DNA from: Clostridia bacterium
GTDB lineage: Bacteria; Bacillota; Peptococcia; Peptococcales; SKKY01
Assembly: GCA_009930175.1 (NCBI GenBank)
Contig: RZYW01000003.1
Location: 1-59,030 of the forward strand
Direction of reading: 5' to 3'
DNA: 59,030 bases
Shown: piece by piece, positions 42,644-51,515 of the stretch
How the letters are laid out: each line of letters opens with the position of its first letter
How positions within the stretch are numbered: position 1 is the stretch's first letter
Notes under the pieces: generated by a model
The model's input: only the letters and a program-made list of their open reading frames with translations
What the model was told of the DNA's origin: nothing
The model's database searches: none
Program-made: the position numbers and the translations under genes

Positions 42644-43762
42644 TTAATTATTATTTTTTAGTGCATCAATGTTATAATATGCACTCTCGTTATATCTGTT
42701 AGCTGCGTTCCACATAATCCATTCACTATGATCGGATTCAAAGACAGCTCTTATTTGTTCCCTAACTTCATGGTCACCATATCTTGGTGTTCCCATATTA
42801 AAGTCTTGCAACCATGGTCTGATGTAGGCTCTTTTACCTTCACCTTTTTTCATACCATCTATCATTGCCTGCCTTACAACACCATATGGATGGGCATTCG
42901 GGTTAGCAAAGCCATAGTTATATGGGCCATAATGAGAAGGATATACCATAGGACAGATATAATCAACCTCTTCTGCAATTAACTCATATTGTTGTCCCAT
43001 TCCCATGTCATCAAGTGTTGTTGTTGTTAGCCCAAATACATCTGCAGCAAGAAAAACATTATATTCAGCAAGTTCTTCATTTGCATATTTCAAAAAATTA
43101 TGAATTACATCTTTCATCTCTTCTCCGTTTTCGTTGGAGTATTTAATGGCTTTAACATTTCCGTCTGTTGGGAAGCGAACATAATCAAACTGAATTTCTC
43201 TAAATCCCAGCTTAGCAGCTTCTTTTGAAGCTTCAATAGAATATTCCCAAACATGAGGATTATGAGGGTCAACCCAGGTTATACCCTTCCTGTCCCTCCA
43301 TAAAGATCCATCAGCAGTCTTTATAGACCATTCAGGCTTTTTTTGGGAAAGATGAGGATCTTTAAAAACAACTATTCTGGCAATTGTATAAATATTATTA
43401 TCATTCAACATTTTAATTATTCCAGCATAGTCTGAGCCTCTGTGATATCTTGGATCTACTTCAAGAATATATTCATTATCTGTTTTCATTGAAATAACAC
43501 CAGAATCATCTTTAAAATCAATAACCATGGAATTAATATCTGAATCTTTTACAAACTGAAGAAGTTCTTCAAATCTTGGCTTCCAGTGAACAGTATTCCC
43601 TGTAATGTAGATGCCTCTGACTTCTTCTGCTATTTTGCTTTGAGGACGATTATCCTCTGTAATTTTTTCATTATGTCTCATTATACTTAGGTCGCTCAAT
43701 GAGTATGAAGATATAGAAAAACATACTGTAATAAGAATTAATGTCAGAATTTTTTTTATCAT
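42644..43762 (-). CDS. DUF4015 putative glycoside hydrolase, secreted
   Basis: An N-terminal hydrophobic stretch (about 1-22) acts as signal or anchor. The rest is a GH13/DUF4015 TIM-barrel: 'VRGIYITGNTVHWKPRFEELLQFVKDSDINSMVIDFKDDSG', 'IARIVVFKDP', 'WVDPHNPHVWEYSIEASKEAAKLGFREIQFDYVRFPTDG' and 'PMVYPSHYGP'. It probably acts on an extracellular or wall polysaccharide; the substrate is unknown. It is 4 nt after the MBL gene stop and 5 nt before trkA, so the three share a transcript. Confidence 0.85.
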   Translation of the reverse strand: MIKKILTLILITVCFSISSYSLSDLSIMRHNEKITEDNRPQSKIAEEVRGIYITGNTVHWKPRFEELLQFVKDSDINSMVIDFKDDSGVISMKTDNEYILEVDPRYHRGSDYAGIIKMLNDNNIYTIARIVVFKDPHLSQKKPEWSIKTADGSLWRDRKGITWVDPHNPHVWEYSIEASKEAAKLGFREIQFDYVRFPTDGNVKAIKYSNENGEEMKDVIHNFLKYANEELAEYNVFLAADVFGLTTTTLDDMGMGQQYELIAEEVDYICPMVYPSHYGPYNYGFANPNAHPYGVVRQAMIDGMKKGEGKRAYIRPWLQDFNMGTPRYGDHEVREQIRAVFESDHSEWIMWNAANRYNESAYYNIDALKNNN

Positions 43763-43765
43763 TAT

Positions 43766-45316
43766 TTACCCCACTAGTTTGTCTTTTAGTTCTTTTAAAT
43801 AATCATTAACAATTTTAACTTTTTCTGGATCTTTAAGGTAATCAGAAAGTTTAGAATTAAATCCTTCAAGAATTTCATTAAGTTTCTTGTCTGGCTCAAT
43901 AACTTCTCCCTTATACCTGATTTCAAAGTTTGTAAGATCAATTATTTCGAAAAGATCTGGTAAAATTACCTTATAATTGGTTGTTTCTTCAATAAGATTT
44001 TTCATGTTTTCTCTGGAATCGTCATCTCCATGGACCAAGAAAATGCATTCTCTAATTTCTTCAAAATTGCTGATCCAGTTCATTAAATCTTTTTGATCAG
44101 CATGACCTGAGAATCCTTCAATAATTTCTATTTCTGCTTTAACAGAAATTTCTTCTCCATGAATTCTTACCGTTTTATTCCCATCAAGAATCCTTCTTCC
44201 TAATGTACCTTCAGCCTGGTACCCAACAAAGAGAACTGTTGATTCAGGACGCCATAAATTGTGTTTTAAATGATGCTTTATTCTTCCCGCATTTGCCATT
44301 CCGCTAGCGGATATTATTATAGCATTTTTCCGAATGGAATTTAACTTTTGACTTTCTTCTGCAGTTAAACTAAATTTTAAATTTTCAAACTTAAATAAAT
44401 CATTATCTTCTTCTTTTGAAAGCATTTCCTGAGCAATTTCATCGTATCCGCAGGGATATTTTGAAAAGATCTCTGTAGCTTTTATAGCTAATGGACTGTC
44501 TAAATAAATATCTAATTTTGGAATTTCTCCACTATCCATTAAAGTTTTTAAAATATAAATAACTTCCTGGGTTCTTTCTACTGCAAAGGATGGAATTATT
44601 AAATTCCCTCCCTTACGAATTGTTTTTTTAACTATTCTGGCAAATTGATCTTTTTTACTTTCTGGCTGAATATGGAAACGGTTTCCATAAGTACTTTCCA
44701 TTACTAAATAATCAGTATCTTTTATGTATTCAGGATCAGTAATCAAAGGTTGATTATGCCTTCCTAAATCCCCACTGAAAACAATTTTTTTACCATTAAA
44801 AAATATTTCAACGATACTGGAACCAAGAATATGTCCAGCATCTCTGAAAATTACTTTAAATTCACTGTTAATATTTATTTCTTTACCATATTTAACAGGA
44901 ATAAAGCTTTGTAATACTCTTTCAACATCATCTAATGTATAAATAGGCTCTAAAAGTTCCTTATTCGAACGCAAGGCTTTTCTGTTTTTTCTTTCTACTT
45001 CCATTTCCTGAATATAAGCTGAATCAGGAAGAAGAATTTCTGCTAAGGATTTTGTTGGAGGTGTACAATAAACTTTACCCCTAAATCCGGCTTTGCTTAA
45101 TTTTGGAATTAAACCCGTATGGTCAATATGTGCATGGGTAATAACTACAGCATCAATTTCTGCTGGATTGAATCTGAATGGTTGATAATTTAATTGTTCA
45201 AATTCTTTTCTTCCTTGATACATACCACAATCAACTAAAATATTTTTTGTTTCTGACTTAAGTTGATAACAAGATCCTGTTACTGTACCTGCACTTCCGT
45301 GAAATGTTATTTCCAT
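43766..45316 (-). CDS. MBL-fold beta-CASP ribonuclease-like hydrolase
   Basis: A 516-residue protein with the MBL metal site THAHIDHTG (His61, His63, Asp65, His66), further ligands 'DAGHILGS' and 'FSGDLG', and the beta-CASP 'IIISASGMANAGRIKHHL' plus RMMBL 'EGFSGHADQKDLMNW'. These mark the RNA-processing (CPSF73/YSH1-like) group rather than lactamases. It is expected to be a zinc-dependent RNase. It has an extra C-terminal ~60-residue tail 'EVIEPDKKLNEILEGFNSKL'. GGAGGAG precedes the ATG. It heads the transcript with the DUF4015 and Trk genes. Confidence 0.92.
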   Translation of the reverse strand: MEITFHGSAGTVTGSCYQLKSETKNILVDCGMYQGRKEFEQLNYQPFRFNPAEIDAVVITHAHIDHTGLIPKLSKAGFRGKVYCTPPTKSLAEILLPDSAYIQEMEVERKNRKALRSNKELLEPIYTLDDVERVLQSFIPVKYGKEININSEFKVIFRDAGHILGSSIVEIFFNGKKIVFSGDLGRHNQPLITDPEYIKDTDYLVMESTYGNRFHIQPESKKDQFARIVKKTIRKGGNLIIPSFAVERTQEVIYILKTLMDSGEIPKLDIYLDSPLAIKATEIFSKYPCGYDEIAQEMLSKEEDNDLFKFENLKFSLTAEESQKLNSIRKNAIIISASGMANAGRIKHHLKHNLWRPESTVLFVGYQAEGTLGRRILDGNKTVRIHGEEISVKAEIEIIEGFSGHADQKDLMNWISNFEEIRECIFLVHGDDDSRENMKNLIEETTNYKVILPDLFEIIDLTNFEIRYKGEVIEPDKKLNEILEGFNSKLSDYLKDPEKVKIVNDYLKELKDKLVG

Positions 45317-45405
45317 AATTTATCTCCTCCGGTCATAGTTATTTCTACCTACTATCTTATCATGAAATCATATATTTGCTAATTCAATTTTTTTAAAATT
45401 AGTGT

Positions 45406-45434
45406 TTGACAATTAATCCAAATGATTATACAAT
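45406..45434 (+). promoter_or_regulatory. Sigma-A promoter of the tRNA-Asp/tRNA-Thr unit
   Basis: TTGACA (45406-45411), a 17-nt spacer and TACAAT (45429-45434) lie 18 nt before tRNA-Asp. The promoter is divergent from the MBL gene. Confidence 0.85.
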
Positions 45435-45451
45435 AAGTTCTGTTGATATTT

Positions 45452-45527
45452 GGAGCTGTAGTGTAGCGGTTATCACGTCGGCCTGTCACGCCGAAGATCG
45501 CGGGTTCGATTCCCGTCAGCTCCGCCA
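45452..45527 (+). tRNA. tRNA-Asp (anticodon GTC)
   Basis: Acceptor GGAGCTG pairs with CAGCTCC. The anticodon loop is CTGTCAC (anticodon GTC), flanked by GTCGG/CCGA-type pairs, and the T-loop is TTCGATT. The discriminator is G and CCA is encoded. It lies first in the two-tRNA transcript. Confidence 0.97.
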
Positions 45528-45534
45528 TATTTTT

Positions 45535-45610
45535 GCCGACGTAGCTCAACTGGAAGAGCAGCTGACTTGTAATCAGCAGGTTGCGGGTTCGAGTCCCATC
45601 GTCGGCTCCA
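45535..45610 (+). tRNA. tRNA-Thr (anticodon TGT)
   Basis: Acceptor GCCGACG pairs with CGTCGGC. The anticodon loop CTTGTAA in the stem CTGA/TCAG gives anticodon TGT. The T-arm is GCGGG-TTCGAGT-CCCAT and CCA is encoded. It is 7 nt after tRNA-Asp and ends at a terminator hairpin. Confidence 0.96.
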
Positions 45611-45611
45611 T

Positions 45612-45642
45612 AAAAAAACTCCTTAAATTAAGGAGTTTTTTT
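45612..45642. terminator. Bidirectional terminator after tRNA-Thr
   Basis: The stem AAAACTCCTTAA/TTAAGGAGTTTT has a very short loop and A/T runs on both flanks. It ends the tRNA unit on the plus strand and the lipoprotein transcript on the minus strand. Confidence 0.85.
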
Positions 45643-45653
45643 ATTTTATAATT

Positions 45654-46256
45654 TTATTTATTTTCTTCAGTAATTATTTTTTCATACATATAATCAATTA
45701 GATAATATTCTTTTTCTAATTCCTCATTTTTTTCAAAGGTTGCTGTTATAGTTCCAAAGATCTTTTTTTCTGAATTTGATTCTTCCGCAAGAGAATACAA
45801 GCCCGCTTTAATGATAATCAAATTATCATTTTGATAAATCCCTTCTACAACTGGAAGATACTTACTTTTTTCTGAATGGTCATATCCGGAATAGCTTTCA
45901 GCCCCTGAATTTTCCAAGACTTTAATTTCTGTTCCAAAAAAATTCTCTGCAATCTGCTTTAAAGAAGCATCCAGATTATATTCAGCTTTATAATGGCCTG
46001 CAAATTTAGTAATTAATTCAATATCTTCAAAAAAGGATCTGTTAGTTTCATCAGTAATAACTGGGTTATAATAAAAATCTTCAATAATCTTTTGAAATTT
46101 TTCTCGTTCTTCTTCATTGGAAATACTTTCAATTTCAACTATCTCTCCGGAAGAAAGAGTATTAACTTCATTATTTACTGGTGCTTTTTCCTTCTCTGAG
46201 GAACAACCTGACATAATAAAAATAAAGAGTACGACTACAAGTATAATTTTTTTCAA
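45654..46256 (-). CDS. Lipoprotein of unknown function
   Basis: A 200-residue protein with a signal peptide and lipobox MSGC (Cys18). The mature part is acidic and rich in Glu, with short hydrophobic strands and no known catalytic motif. It overlaps the end of aroK by 4 nt (ATGA), so it is translated with it, but no link to the shikimate pathway is evident. Likely anchored outside the membrane. Confidence 0.75.
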   Translation of the reverse strand: MKKIILVVVLFIFIMSGCSSEKEKAPVNNEVNTLSSGEIVEIESISNEEEREKFQKIIEDFYYNPVITDETNRSFFEDIELITKFAGHYKAEYNLDASLKQIAENFFGTEIKVLENSGAESYSGYDHSEKSKYLPVVEGIYQNDNLIIIKAGLYSLAEESNSEKKIFGTITATFEKNEELEKEYYLIDYMYEKIITEENK

Positions 46257-46801
46257 GATACTCCTCCTTGCTGTTTATTCTGTTTAAATAACTTAATTTC
46301 TTTTTCAATTTTTAAGAGCAGATTATCAAACCTGTCAGAACCTGTATCTATAACTATATCGGCTATTTCTAAATATAAATCTTTTCTTTGCTCAGAAAGT
46401 TGTTTTACCTTTTCCCTAATGTTTTCGACTCTTAACAAGGGTCTGTTTTTATTCCTGCTAACTCTTTCAGTTATTATATCTACATCAGCGTCAAGATATA
46501 TTACAATTCCCATATCTTTTATTAAATCTCTGTTTTCTTTTTTTAGAACAATTCCTCCACCTGTTGCAATAACAGAGGGGGGTCCTTTTTTTATTCTTTT
46601 TAGAGCAAGGGTTTCTTCCGAACGGAATCTAAGCTCCCCTTCTTTTCTAAATATATCAGAAATTTTCATCCCTGTAATTCTTTCAATTTCCTGATCTGTA
46701 TCAATAAAATTATAATTGAGATTTTTTGCTGTTTTTTTACCTATAGTTGTTTTCCCCGATCCCATGATACCTATAAAAATAATATTATCTATTTTTTTCA
46801 T
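46253..46801 (-). CDS. aroK: Shikimate kinase
   Basis: A 182-residue P-loop kinase with GIMGSGKT (11-18), 'FIDTDQEIERITGMKISDIF' (metal Asp), 'GELRFRSEE' and 'ATGGGIV'. The lid region 'RNKNRPLLRV' is present. It phosphorylates shikimate with ATP in aromatic amino acid synthesis. The start is ATG 5 nt after GAGG. A GTG two codons upstream is also open but abuts the ribosome site. It overlaps the yqeG stop and the lipoprotein start, so it is tightly packed. No other aro gene is here. Confidence 0.93.
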   Translation of the reverse strand: MKKIDNIIFIGIMGSGKTTIGKKTAKNLNYNFIDTDQEIERITGMKISDIFRKEGELRFRSEETLALKRIKKGPPSVIATGGGIVLKKENRDLIKDMGIVIYLDADVDIITERVSRNKNRPLLRVENIREKVKQLSEQRKDLYLEIADIVIDTGSDRFDNLLLKIEKEIKLFKQNKQQGGVS

Positions 46802-46803
46802 AC

Positions 46804-47316
46804 TCACCTCAGCCAGGGTACGTCTTTAATAAGCTTTGCTTTAAATCTTCTTTCGAAAAATCTTGATACATATGTAAACCAATATTCTTTTCCAGGAAGT
46901 GGGTTTACTAAAATTATTTCAATCCCAGTTCTTTTTGCTCCAAATGTATCTGTAAAAATCTGGTCTCCAATCATCATAACATTTTTTTCTGGTACATCTA
47001 GTTTTTTTATTGCTCTTAAAAACCCTCTTTTAAATGGTTTTTTTGCTCTTTCCACATATTCAATTGGATAATCTTTTATGGTTTCTTCTATTCTAGGTGC
47101 ATAATTATTTGAAAGAATAACTACTTTTATACCGGAAGCTATAACTTTATTTATCCAGTCCTTAACTTCAGGGGCAATTTCTCTAGAATTATAAAAAGTT
47201 ATAGTATTATCTAAGTCTATTATAAGCCCTTTAATTTCCTTATCCTGAAAAAAATCAATTTTGATATCTTCAATTTTTCCAACAAGATAATCGGGAGTTA
47301 GTTTCTTTTTTATCAT
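46804..47316 (-). CDS. yqeG: YqeG-family HAD phosphatase (HAD-IIIA)
   Basis: The HAD motif I is DLDNT (34-38), with motif II 'VVILSNN' and motif III/IV 'VMMIGDQIFTDTFGAKRTGI'. This is the YqeG family, a small (~170 aa) Firmicutes phosphatase; its substrate is not firmly known, with relatives acting on lipid phosphates such as PGP (Gep4). It overlaps the DUF4911 gene's stop by 4 nt and aroK by 3 to 4 nt. Confidence 0.9.
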   Translation of the reverse strand: MIKKKLTPDYLVGKIEDIKIDFFQDKEIKGLIIDLDNTITFYNSREIAPEVKDWINKVIASGIKVVILSNNYAPRIEETIKDYPIEYVERAKKPFKRGFLRAIKKLDVPEKNVMMIGDQIFTDTFGAKRTGIEIILVNPLPGKEYWFTYVSRFFERRFKAKLIKDVPWLR

Positions 47317-47537
47317 TTTATCTCCTGCTCAGATATAAATTCATATTTTTTACCAATATTGTCTAAAACTTCCAATAATTCACTTCTAAGAGAAAAAGGG
47401 CTTTTAATTTCAATAAAACCCTTTTTCCCGTTTATTACAGTTACTATTGCTAAATTATCAATGCTTTCAATAATTTTGTCAAAGAATATTACTTCTTCAG
47501 GATTAACTTTAATCAATAAACTTTCTGATTCCGCCAT
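47313..47537 (-). CDS. DUF4911 family protein
   Basis: A 74-residue protein with the DUF4911 outline 'LLIKVNPEEVIFFDKIIESIDNLAIVTVINGKKGFIEIKSPF', then 'LLEVLDNIGKKYEF'. Families of this size commonly lie between trhP and yqeG in Clostridia. Function is unknown. It overlaps the end of trhP by about 29 nt, which is a fairly large overlap, and the start codon could lie a few codons later. Confidence 0.7.
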   Translation of the reverse strand: MAESESLLIKVNPEEVIFFDKIIESIDNLAIVTVINGKKGFIEIKSPFSLRSELLEVLDNIGKKYEFISEQEIK

Positions 47538-48753
47538 CTTTACTTTCCCTTCTTAATAAATCCATAGTTCTTACCGGGTAAGGAACGGGAACTTTTACAA
47601 TAGTCTTAGGCGTTGGAACTACATCCATTTCAAATCCAGATTCACTAAAGATTTTATCTATTTTAAAATTAAAATCTCCAGTAACAGGTCCAAAAACTTC
47701 TACATTATCTCCAACTTTAAAATTGTTTCTTTGCTCAATTACTGCCATTTTATTAATAGGATCATATTCCCTTACAATTCCAATAAAGTCATAGGGCTGA
47801 ATATATGTTGAACTTTCAGTAAAAGCAGAATTCTTTTCCATTTCTCCAAAATAAAAACCTGTAGTATATGGTCTGTGTGATACCTTTTCCAGCTCATTTC
47901 TCCAGTAGTTGAAGTCAAAGTCCTCTGCTGGATTGTAATAGTTGTCTATAAGCTTTCTGTAGGCTCTAACGATGGTTGATACATAGTAGATGCTTTTCAT
48001 TCTGCCTTCAATTTTTAAACTGTCTGTTCCTGCATCTAAAATTTTATCTAAACCGTTAAAAAGACACATATCCTGGGAATTAAATACATATGTTCCTCTT
48101 TCATCCTGGACTATTGGATAATATTCCCCAGGTCTTTTTTCTTCCACAAGATTATAGTTCCAGCGACAAGATTGGGCACATTCCCCTCTGTTAGAATCTC
48201 TTCCAGCCATATAATTACTTAATAAGCATCTTCCTGAATAAGATATACACATTGCTCCATGAATAAATGTTTCAATTTCCATTTGTGTTTTATCTTTTAT
48301 TTCTTTAATTTCTTCAAGATTTAATTCTCTTGCAAGAACAACTCTTTTTATTCCCTGATTTTTCCAAAACAGAGCACTTTGATAGTTGGTGCAGTTTGCC
48401 TGGGTACTTAGATGAATTTCAAAATCAGGATATTTCTCCCTTATAACAGAAATAATTCCAGGGTCAGCTACAATAAGTGCATCTACACCAATTTCTTTTA
48501 ATTGACCAAGATAAGAATTTAATCCTTCAAAATCATTATTTCTTGGAAAAATATTCATAGTAAGATATACTTTTTTGTTTTTTTTATGAGCATACCTTAC
48601 CCCTGCATCAATTTCATTTATTGTAAAGTTGCCAGCAAAGGCTCTTAAGCCAAAAGCTTTTCCACCAATATATACCGCATCAGCTCCATAATTAAGAGCG
48701 TATTTTAACTTATCAATATCTCCAGCAGGGGCTAATAATTCTACTTTTTTCAT
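47509..48753 (-). CDS. trhP: U32 peptidase-family tRNA hydroxylation protein TrhP
   Basis: A 414-residue U32-family protein. The signature block 'ETFIHGAMCISYSGRC' followed by 'LLSNYMAGRDSNRGECAQSCRW' carries cysteines suited to an Fe-S cluster. The TIM-barrel start is 'VELLAPAGDIDKLKYALNYGADAVYIGG'. TrhP (YrrN/YrrO in Bacillus, YegQ in E. coli) makes 5-hydroxyuridine at tRNA position 34 using prephenate. The neighbouring TrmR then methylates it to mo5U, matching the synteny. A single-subunit form is present here, not split. GGTGAAAAC precedes the ATG. Confidence 0.9.
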   Translation of the reverse strand: MKKVELLAPAGDIDKLKYALNYGADAVYIGGKAFGLRAFAGNFTINEIDAGVRYAHKKNKKVYLTMNIFPRNNDFEGLNSYLGQLKEIGVDALIVADPGIISVIREKYPDFEIHLSTQANCTNYQSALFWKNQGIKRVVLARELNLEEIKEIKDKTQMEIETFIHGAMCISYSGRCLLSNYMAGRDSNRGECAQSCRWNYNLVEEKRPGEYYPIVQDERGTYVFNSQDMCLFNGLDKILDAGTDSLKIEGRMKSIYYVSTIVRAYRKLIDNYYNPAEDFDFNYWRNELEKVSHRPYTTGFYFGEMEKNSAFTESSTYIQPYDFIGIVREYDPINKMAVIEQRNNFKVGDNVEVFGPVTGDFNFKIDKIFSESGFEMDVVPTPKTIVKVPVPYPVRTMDLLRRESKDGGIRKFID

Positions 48754-48761
48754 TTATGTTT

Positions 48762-49406
48762 TCACCTTTTTCTAATTAAAGCTACTCCATCACCTAAAGG
48801 GACTAAAGTTAATTCATATTTTTCATTATCCCTAAAACCCTCAAGAAAGTTTCGCATGTTCATTACCATAGTTTTTTTTCTGCGTTCCGGATATTCAAGA
48901 TTCACAACCCAGCCATTTATTAAAACATTATCTGCCATAATTATTCCATTTTCATTTAAAAGTGAATCACATTTCTCTAAAAATTTACCATATTGTCCCT
49001 TGGCAGCGTCTAGAAAAATTATATCGAAGGTTTCATCAAGCTGGTTAATTATTTCTCTTCCATCTCCATGAATCATCTTTATTTTTTCTTTTTCTCCACT
49101 TTTTTCAATAAAATATGCTGCTTTTTCCATTCTGCCTTTTAGTAATTCTATAGTAGTAATTTTCCCATTGCTCCCTAAAGATTTTGCCATACTTATTGTA
49201 GAAAAACCAAGCCCTGTCCCAATTTCAAGTATTTTATCAGGTTTTTTAATACCTGTAATGACTTTTAAAAAATTAGCAACTTCATCTTCTACAATAGAAA
49301 CATGGTTTTCTTCAGCATATTTTTGTATTTCCAATTCGAGATCGTTTTTTTCAGGCAGGATGCTTTTTATGAAATTTTGCAATTCTGTTTCTAAAAGATC
49401 CTTCAC
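48762..49406 (-). CDS. trmR: tRNA 5-hydroxyuridine methyltransferase TrmR (YrrM)
   Basis: A class I SAM methyltransferase of the O-methyltransferase 3 family: motif I 'ILEIGTGLGFSTI', 'IITIELLKGRMEKA'-like acidic turn, 'IIFLDAAKGQYGKFLEKCDSLLNENGIIMADNVL' metal-site loop. Bacillus TrmR methylates ho5U34 of tRNA to mo5U34, using the product of the adjacent TrhP. I start at a GTG overlapping the mltG stop (GTGA). A TTG five codons earlier is also open. The operon order mltG-trmR-trhP is that of Bacillus. Confidence 0.9.
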   Translation of the reverse strand: MKDLLETELQNFIKSILPEKNDLELEIQKYAEENHVSIVEDEVANFLKVITGIKKPDKILEIGTGLGFSTISMAKSLGSNGKITTIELLKGRMEKAAYFIEKSGEKEKIKMIHGDGREIINQLDETFDIIFLDAAKGQYGKFLEKCDSLLNENGIIMADNVLINGWVVNLEYPERRKKTMVMNMRNFLEGFRDNEKYELTLVPLGDGVALIRKR

Positions 49407-50422
49407 TGTCGGTAACCCCAATCTCTCATTTGTCTTTCATGTTCTGCATAGGTTTTATTAAATATATGTTCTCCAGTGCCATCATTCTTTGCGAAAAAGA
49501 ATAAATATTCCGTATCTTCAGGCTGATATACAGCTCTTAAAGCGCTTTCTCCAGTTGCACAAATTGGTGTTGGTGTTAACCCTGTTCTTCTGTAAGTATT
49601 GTAAGGAGAATCGATTTCAAGGTCGCTGTACAACACTATTTCTTTTCTTTTTCCCAAAGCATACTGAATAGTTGCATCACACTCCAGGCGCATATTTAAT
49701 TCTAACCTGTTAAGGAATACAGAAGCAATTACAGGTCTTTCTTTGGAAGCCATTGACTCTGCTTCTACCAGGGATGCAAGAATTAAAGCTTCTCTTTCAT
49801 TTAACCCGGATTTATTTTCCGGAAGCCTGTCCCGCACGGTTTGATATTGGGTAAGCATGATTTCAAATATTTTTTTGGGATTTTCAGTTTCAGAAATATA
49901 GTAAGTCTCAGGGAAAAGATATCCTTCCATTCTGTGTTTGTCCTTATTAAGTCCATTTAAAAAGTCAAACTGAGGAAAATCTTCTTCTATTGCAAGATTC
50001 CAAAACTCATCCTGAGTCATTATTTTCTCTTTTTCCATTAATTCAGCTATCTGCCAGATAGTAAATCCTTCAGGAACAGTAAATCTTTTTTGAATAGAAA
50101 CACCTTTAATAATAACATCGGTAATTTCTTTCACTGACATTGCATCAGTTAAAAGATAGTTCCCAGCCTTAAGTTGTGGGTCAAGTTTATTTAATCTTAC
50201 ATAAGCTAAAAAAGATTTTTCATCTTTAATTAGATTATTATTCTTTAAATTTTTGGCAATAACATTTGGGGTAGAGCCCTTTTCCACCAAAAATTCTACT
50301 TTATTAATTTCCTGACTAGAATTTACTGGAGATAGGTTATTCCTAAAATAAAAATACCCTCCAGCTAATATAAGTGCAAAAACTAAAAATAATGACATGA
50401 ATATTTTAACTATTTTATTCAT
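49403..50422 (-). CDS. mltG: Endolytic transglycosylase MltG
   Basis: A 339-residue protein with one N-terminal membrane helix (about 7-27), then a LysM-like 'FTVPEGFTIWQIAELMEKEKIM' domain and the YceG catalytic region 'LILASLVEAESMASKERPVIASVFLNRL'. The Glu in 'LVEAE' is the expected catalytic acid. It cleaves nascent glycan strands at the membrane, setting strand length. The ATG is preceded by AAAGGAG at correct spacing. It overlaps trmR by 4 nt. Confidence 0.95.
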   Translation of the reverse strand: MNKIVKIFMSLFLVFALILAGGYFYFRNNLSPVNSSQEINKVEFLVEKGSTPNVIAKNLKNNNLIKDEKSFLAYVRLNKLDPQLKAGNYLLTDAMSVKEITDVIIKGVSIQKRFTVPEGFTIWQIAELMEKEKIMTQDEFWNLAIEEDFPQFDFLNGLNKDKHRMEGYLFPETYYISETENPKKIFEIMLTQYQTVRDRLPENKSGLNEREALILASLVEAESMASKERPVIASVFLNRLELNMRLECDATIQYALGKRKEIVLYSDLEIDSPYNTYRRTGLTPTPICATGESALRAVYQPEDTEYLFFFAKNDGTGEHIFNKTYAEHERQMRDWGYRQ

Positions 50423-50439
50423 TTTTTCTCCTTTGCGCA

Positions 50440-50469
50440 GTAAAATAATGCCACCCCAGGGGGTGGCAT
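50440..50469 (-). terminator. Hairpin between yrzB and mltG
   Basis: The 10-bp stem ATGCCACCCC/GGGGTGGCAT with a very small loop is followed on the minus strand by TATTTTAC, only a moderate T-run. It may attenuate transcription into mltG rather than stop it fully. Confidence 0.6.
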
Positions 50470-50476
50470 GTGTTAT

Positions 50477-50746
50477 TTACTCTTCCTCGTCATCTTCTGA
50501 GAGTTCATCCCATAAGTCTGCAACTTTTTCCCATTCTTCATCATCTTCTATTTCAGCAAGGAATTCTTCATCCCCATCTTTTTCAACCTTGAAGATAATT
50601 ATTTCATCAATATCTTCCCCATCGATTGGAGAAAGCACTACATATTCATTTCCTTCTGATTCCAGGCTGCCAATAAAGCCAAATTCTACTTCATTTCCAT
50701 CCTCATCAATCAGAACCAAGTTTTCGTTATCAGGATTATTTGTCAT
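50477..50746 (-). CDS. yrzB: DUF1292 protein YrzB
   Basis: An 89-residue acidic protein with the YrzB outline 'LIDEDGNEVEFGFIGSLESEGNEYVVLSP' and 'IIIFKVEKDGDEEFLAEIEDDEEWEKVADLWDELSEDDE'. It is conserved between ruvX and mltG across Firmicutes. Function is unknown. AAGGAGTGG lies before the ATG. It is followed by a moderate hairpin. Confidence 0.9.
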   Translation of the reverse strand: MTNNPDNENLVLIDEDGNEVEFGFIGSLESEGNEYVVLSPIDGEDIDEIIIFKVEKDGDEEFLAEIEDDEEWEKVADLWDELSEDDEEE

Positions 50747-50815
50747 AAATCATCCACTCCTTTCAAGAGAAAGCGTAACAAATATATATTTAAAAAGCAA
50801 GAAATATTAAGTTAA

Positions 50816-51226
50816 TCAATAATGTCTTTGAAGATAATTTTGTAAAATTAAATTTGCTGCTACTTTATCAATAACTTTTTTTCTGTTTTTACGGGAAACA
50901 TCTCCTGATATCAGCATTTTTTCTGCTTCCATAGTGGTAAGTCTTTCGTCAGCAAAATCTACTCTAACATCAGTATATTGTTTTAATTTGTTTATAAATT
51001 CTTTTACCTTTTCTGCCTGAGGTCCTTCTGTTCCATTCATATTCTTTGGCAGCCCTGCTACAAGTATCTCCACACTGTTATTCTTTATTAATTCTGCAAA
51101 GTACTTATAATCTTCATCATTATCCTTGCGGATATAAGTCTCCAAACCCTGGGAAGTAATCTTTAAAGGATCACTTAGGGCAACACCAATTTTTTTGTCT
51201 CCTACATCAAGAGCCATAATTCTCAA
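50816..51226 (-). CDS. ruvX: RuvX/YqgF-type Holliday-junction resolvase
   Basis: A 136-residue RNase H-fold protein: 'MALDVGDKKIGVALSDPL' (Asp7), 'ILVAGLPKNMNG', 'FADERLTTMEAEKML' and a final 'DKVAANLILQNYL'. Conserved acids fit the YqgF/RuvX family, which takes part in 16S rRNA 5' end maturation and possibly junction resolution. A TTG start 7 nt after GAGGG is supported. It lies 13 nt after the ireB stop. Normal length. Confidence 0.93.
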   Translation of the reverse strand: MRIMALDVGDKKIGVALSDPLKITSQGLETYIRKDNDEDYKYFAELIKNNSVEILVAGLPKNMNGTEGPQAEKVKEFINKLKQYTDVRVDFADERLTTMEAEKMLISGDVSRKNRKKVIDKVAANLILQNYLQRHY

Positions 51227-51238
51227 AATAATCCCTCT

Positions 51239-51493
51239 TTATTTTTCCATATATTTTGTTAATAATTCTTCAACTAATTCATTTCTGTCAATTTTTTTAA
51301 TTTGATTTCTTGCATCATTGTAACTTGTAATATATGCAGGGTCTCCAGAAATAATATAGCCTACAAGTTGATTCACTGGGTTATATCCCTTTTCTGTCAG
51401 AGACTCATACACATTCTCCAATACATCCTTAATATAATTGTCTTTTTCAGCATTAATTTTAAAGTGAACCGTTTCATCAAATTTTCGACTCAT
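51239..51493 (-). CDS. ireB: IreB-family regulatory phosphoprotein
   Basis: The protein begins MSRKFDETVHFKI, matching IreB/YrzL (DUF965), and contains 'VYESLTEKGYNPVNQLVGYIISGDPAYITSYNDARNQIKKIDRNELVEELL'. IreB is a small target of the PASTA kinase IreK in Enterococcus. The ATG is preceded by GGGAGG. The frame stays open 16 codons further upstream but that part overlaps alaS and the ribosome site. Gene order alaS-ireB-ruvX is conserved. About 85 aa. Confidence 0.95.
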   Translation of the reverse strand: MSRKFDETVHFKINAEKDNYIKDVLENVYESLTEKGYNPVNQLVGYIISGDPAYITSYNDARNQIKKIDRNELVEELLTKYMEK

Positions 51494-51515
51494 TATTTTT
51501 TCCTCCCTAAACTTA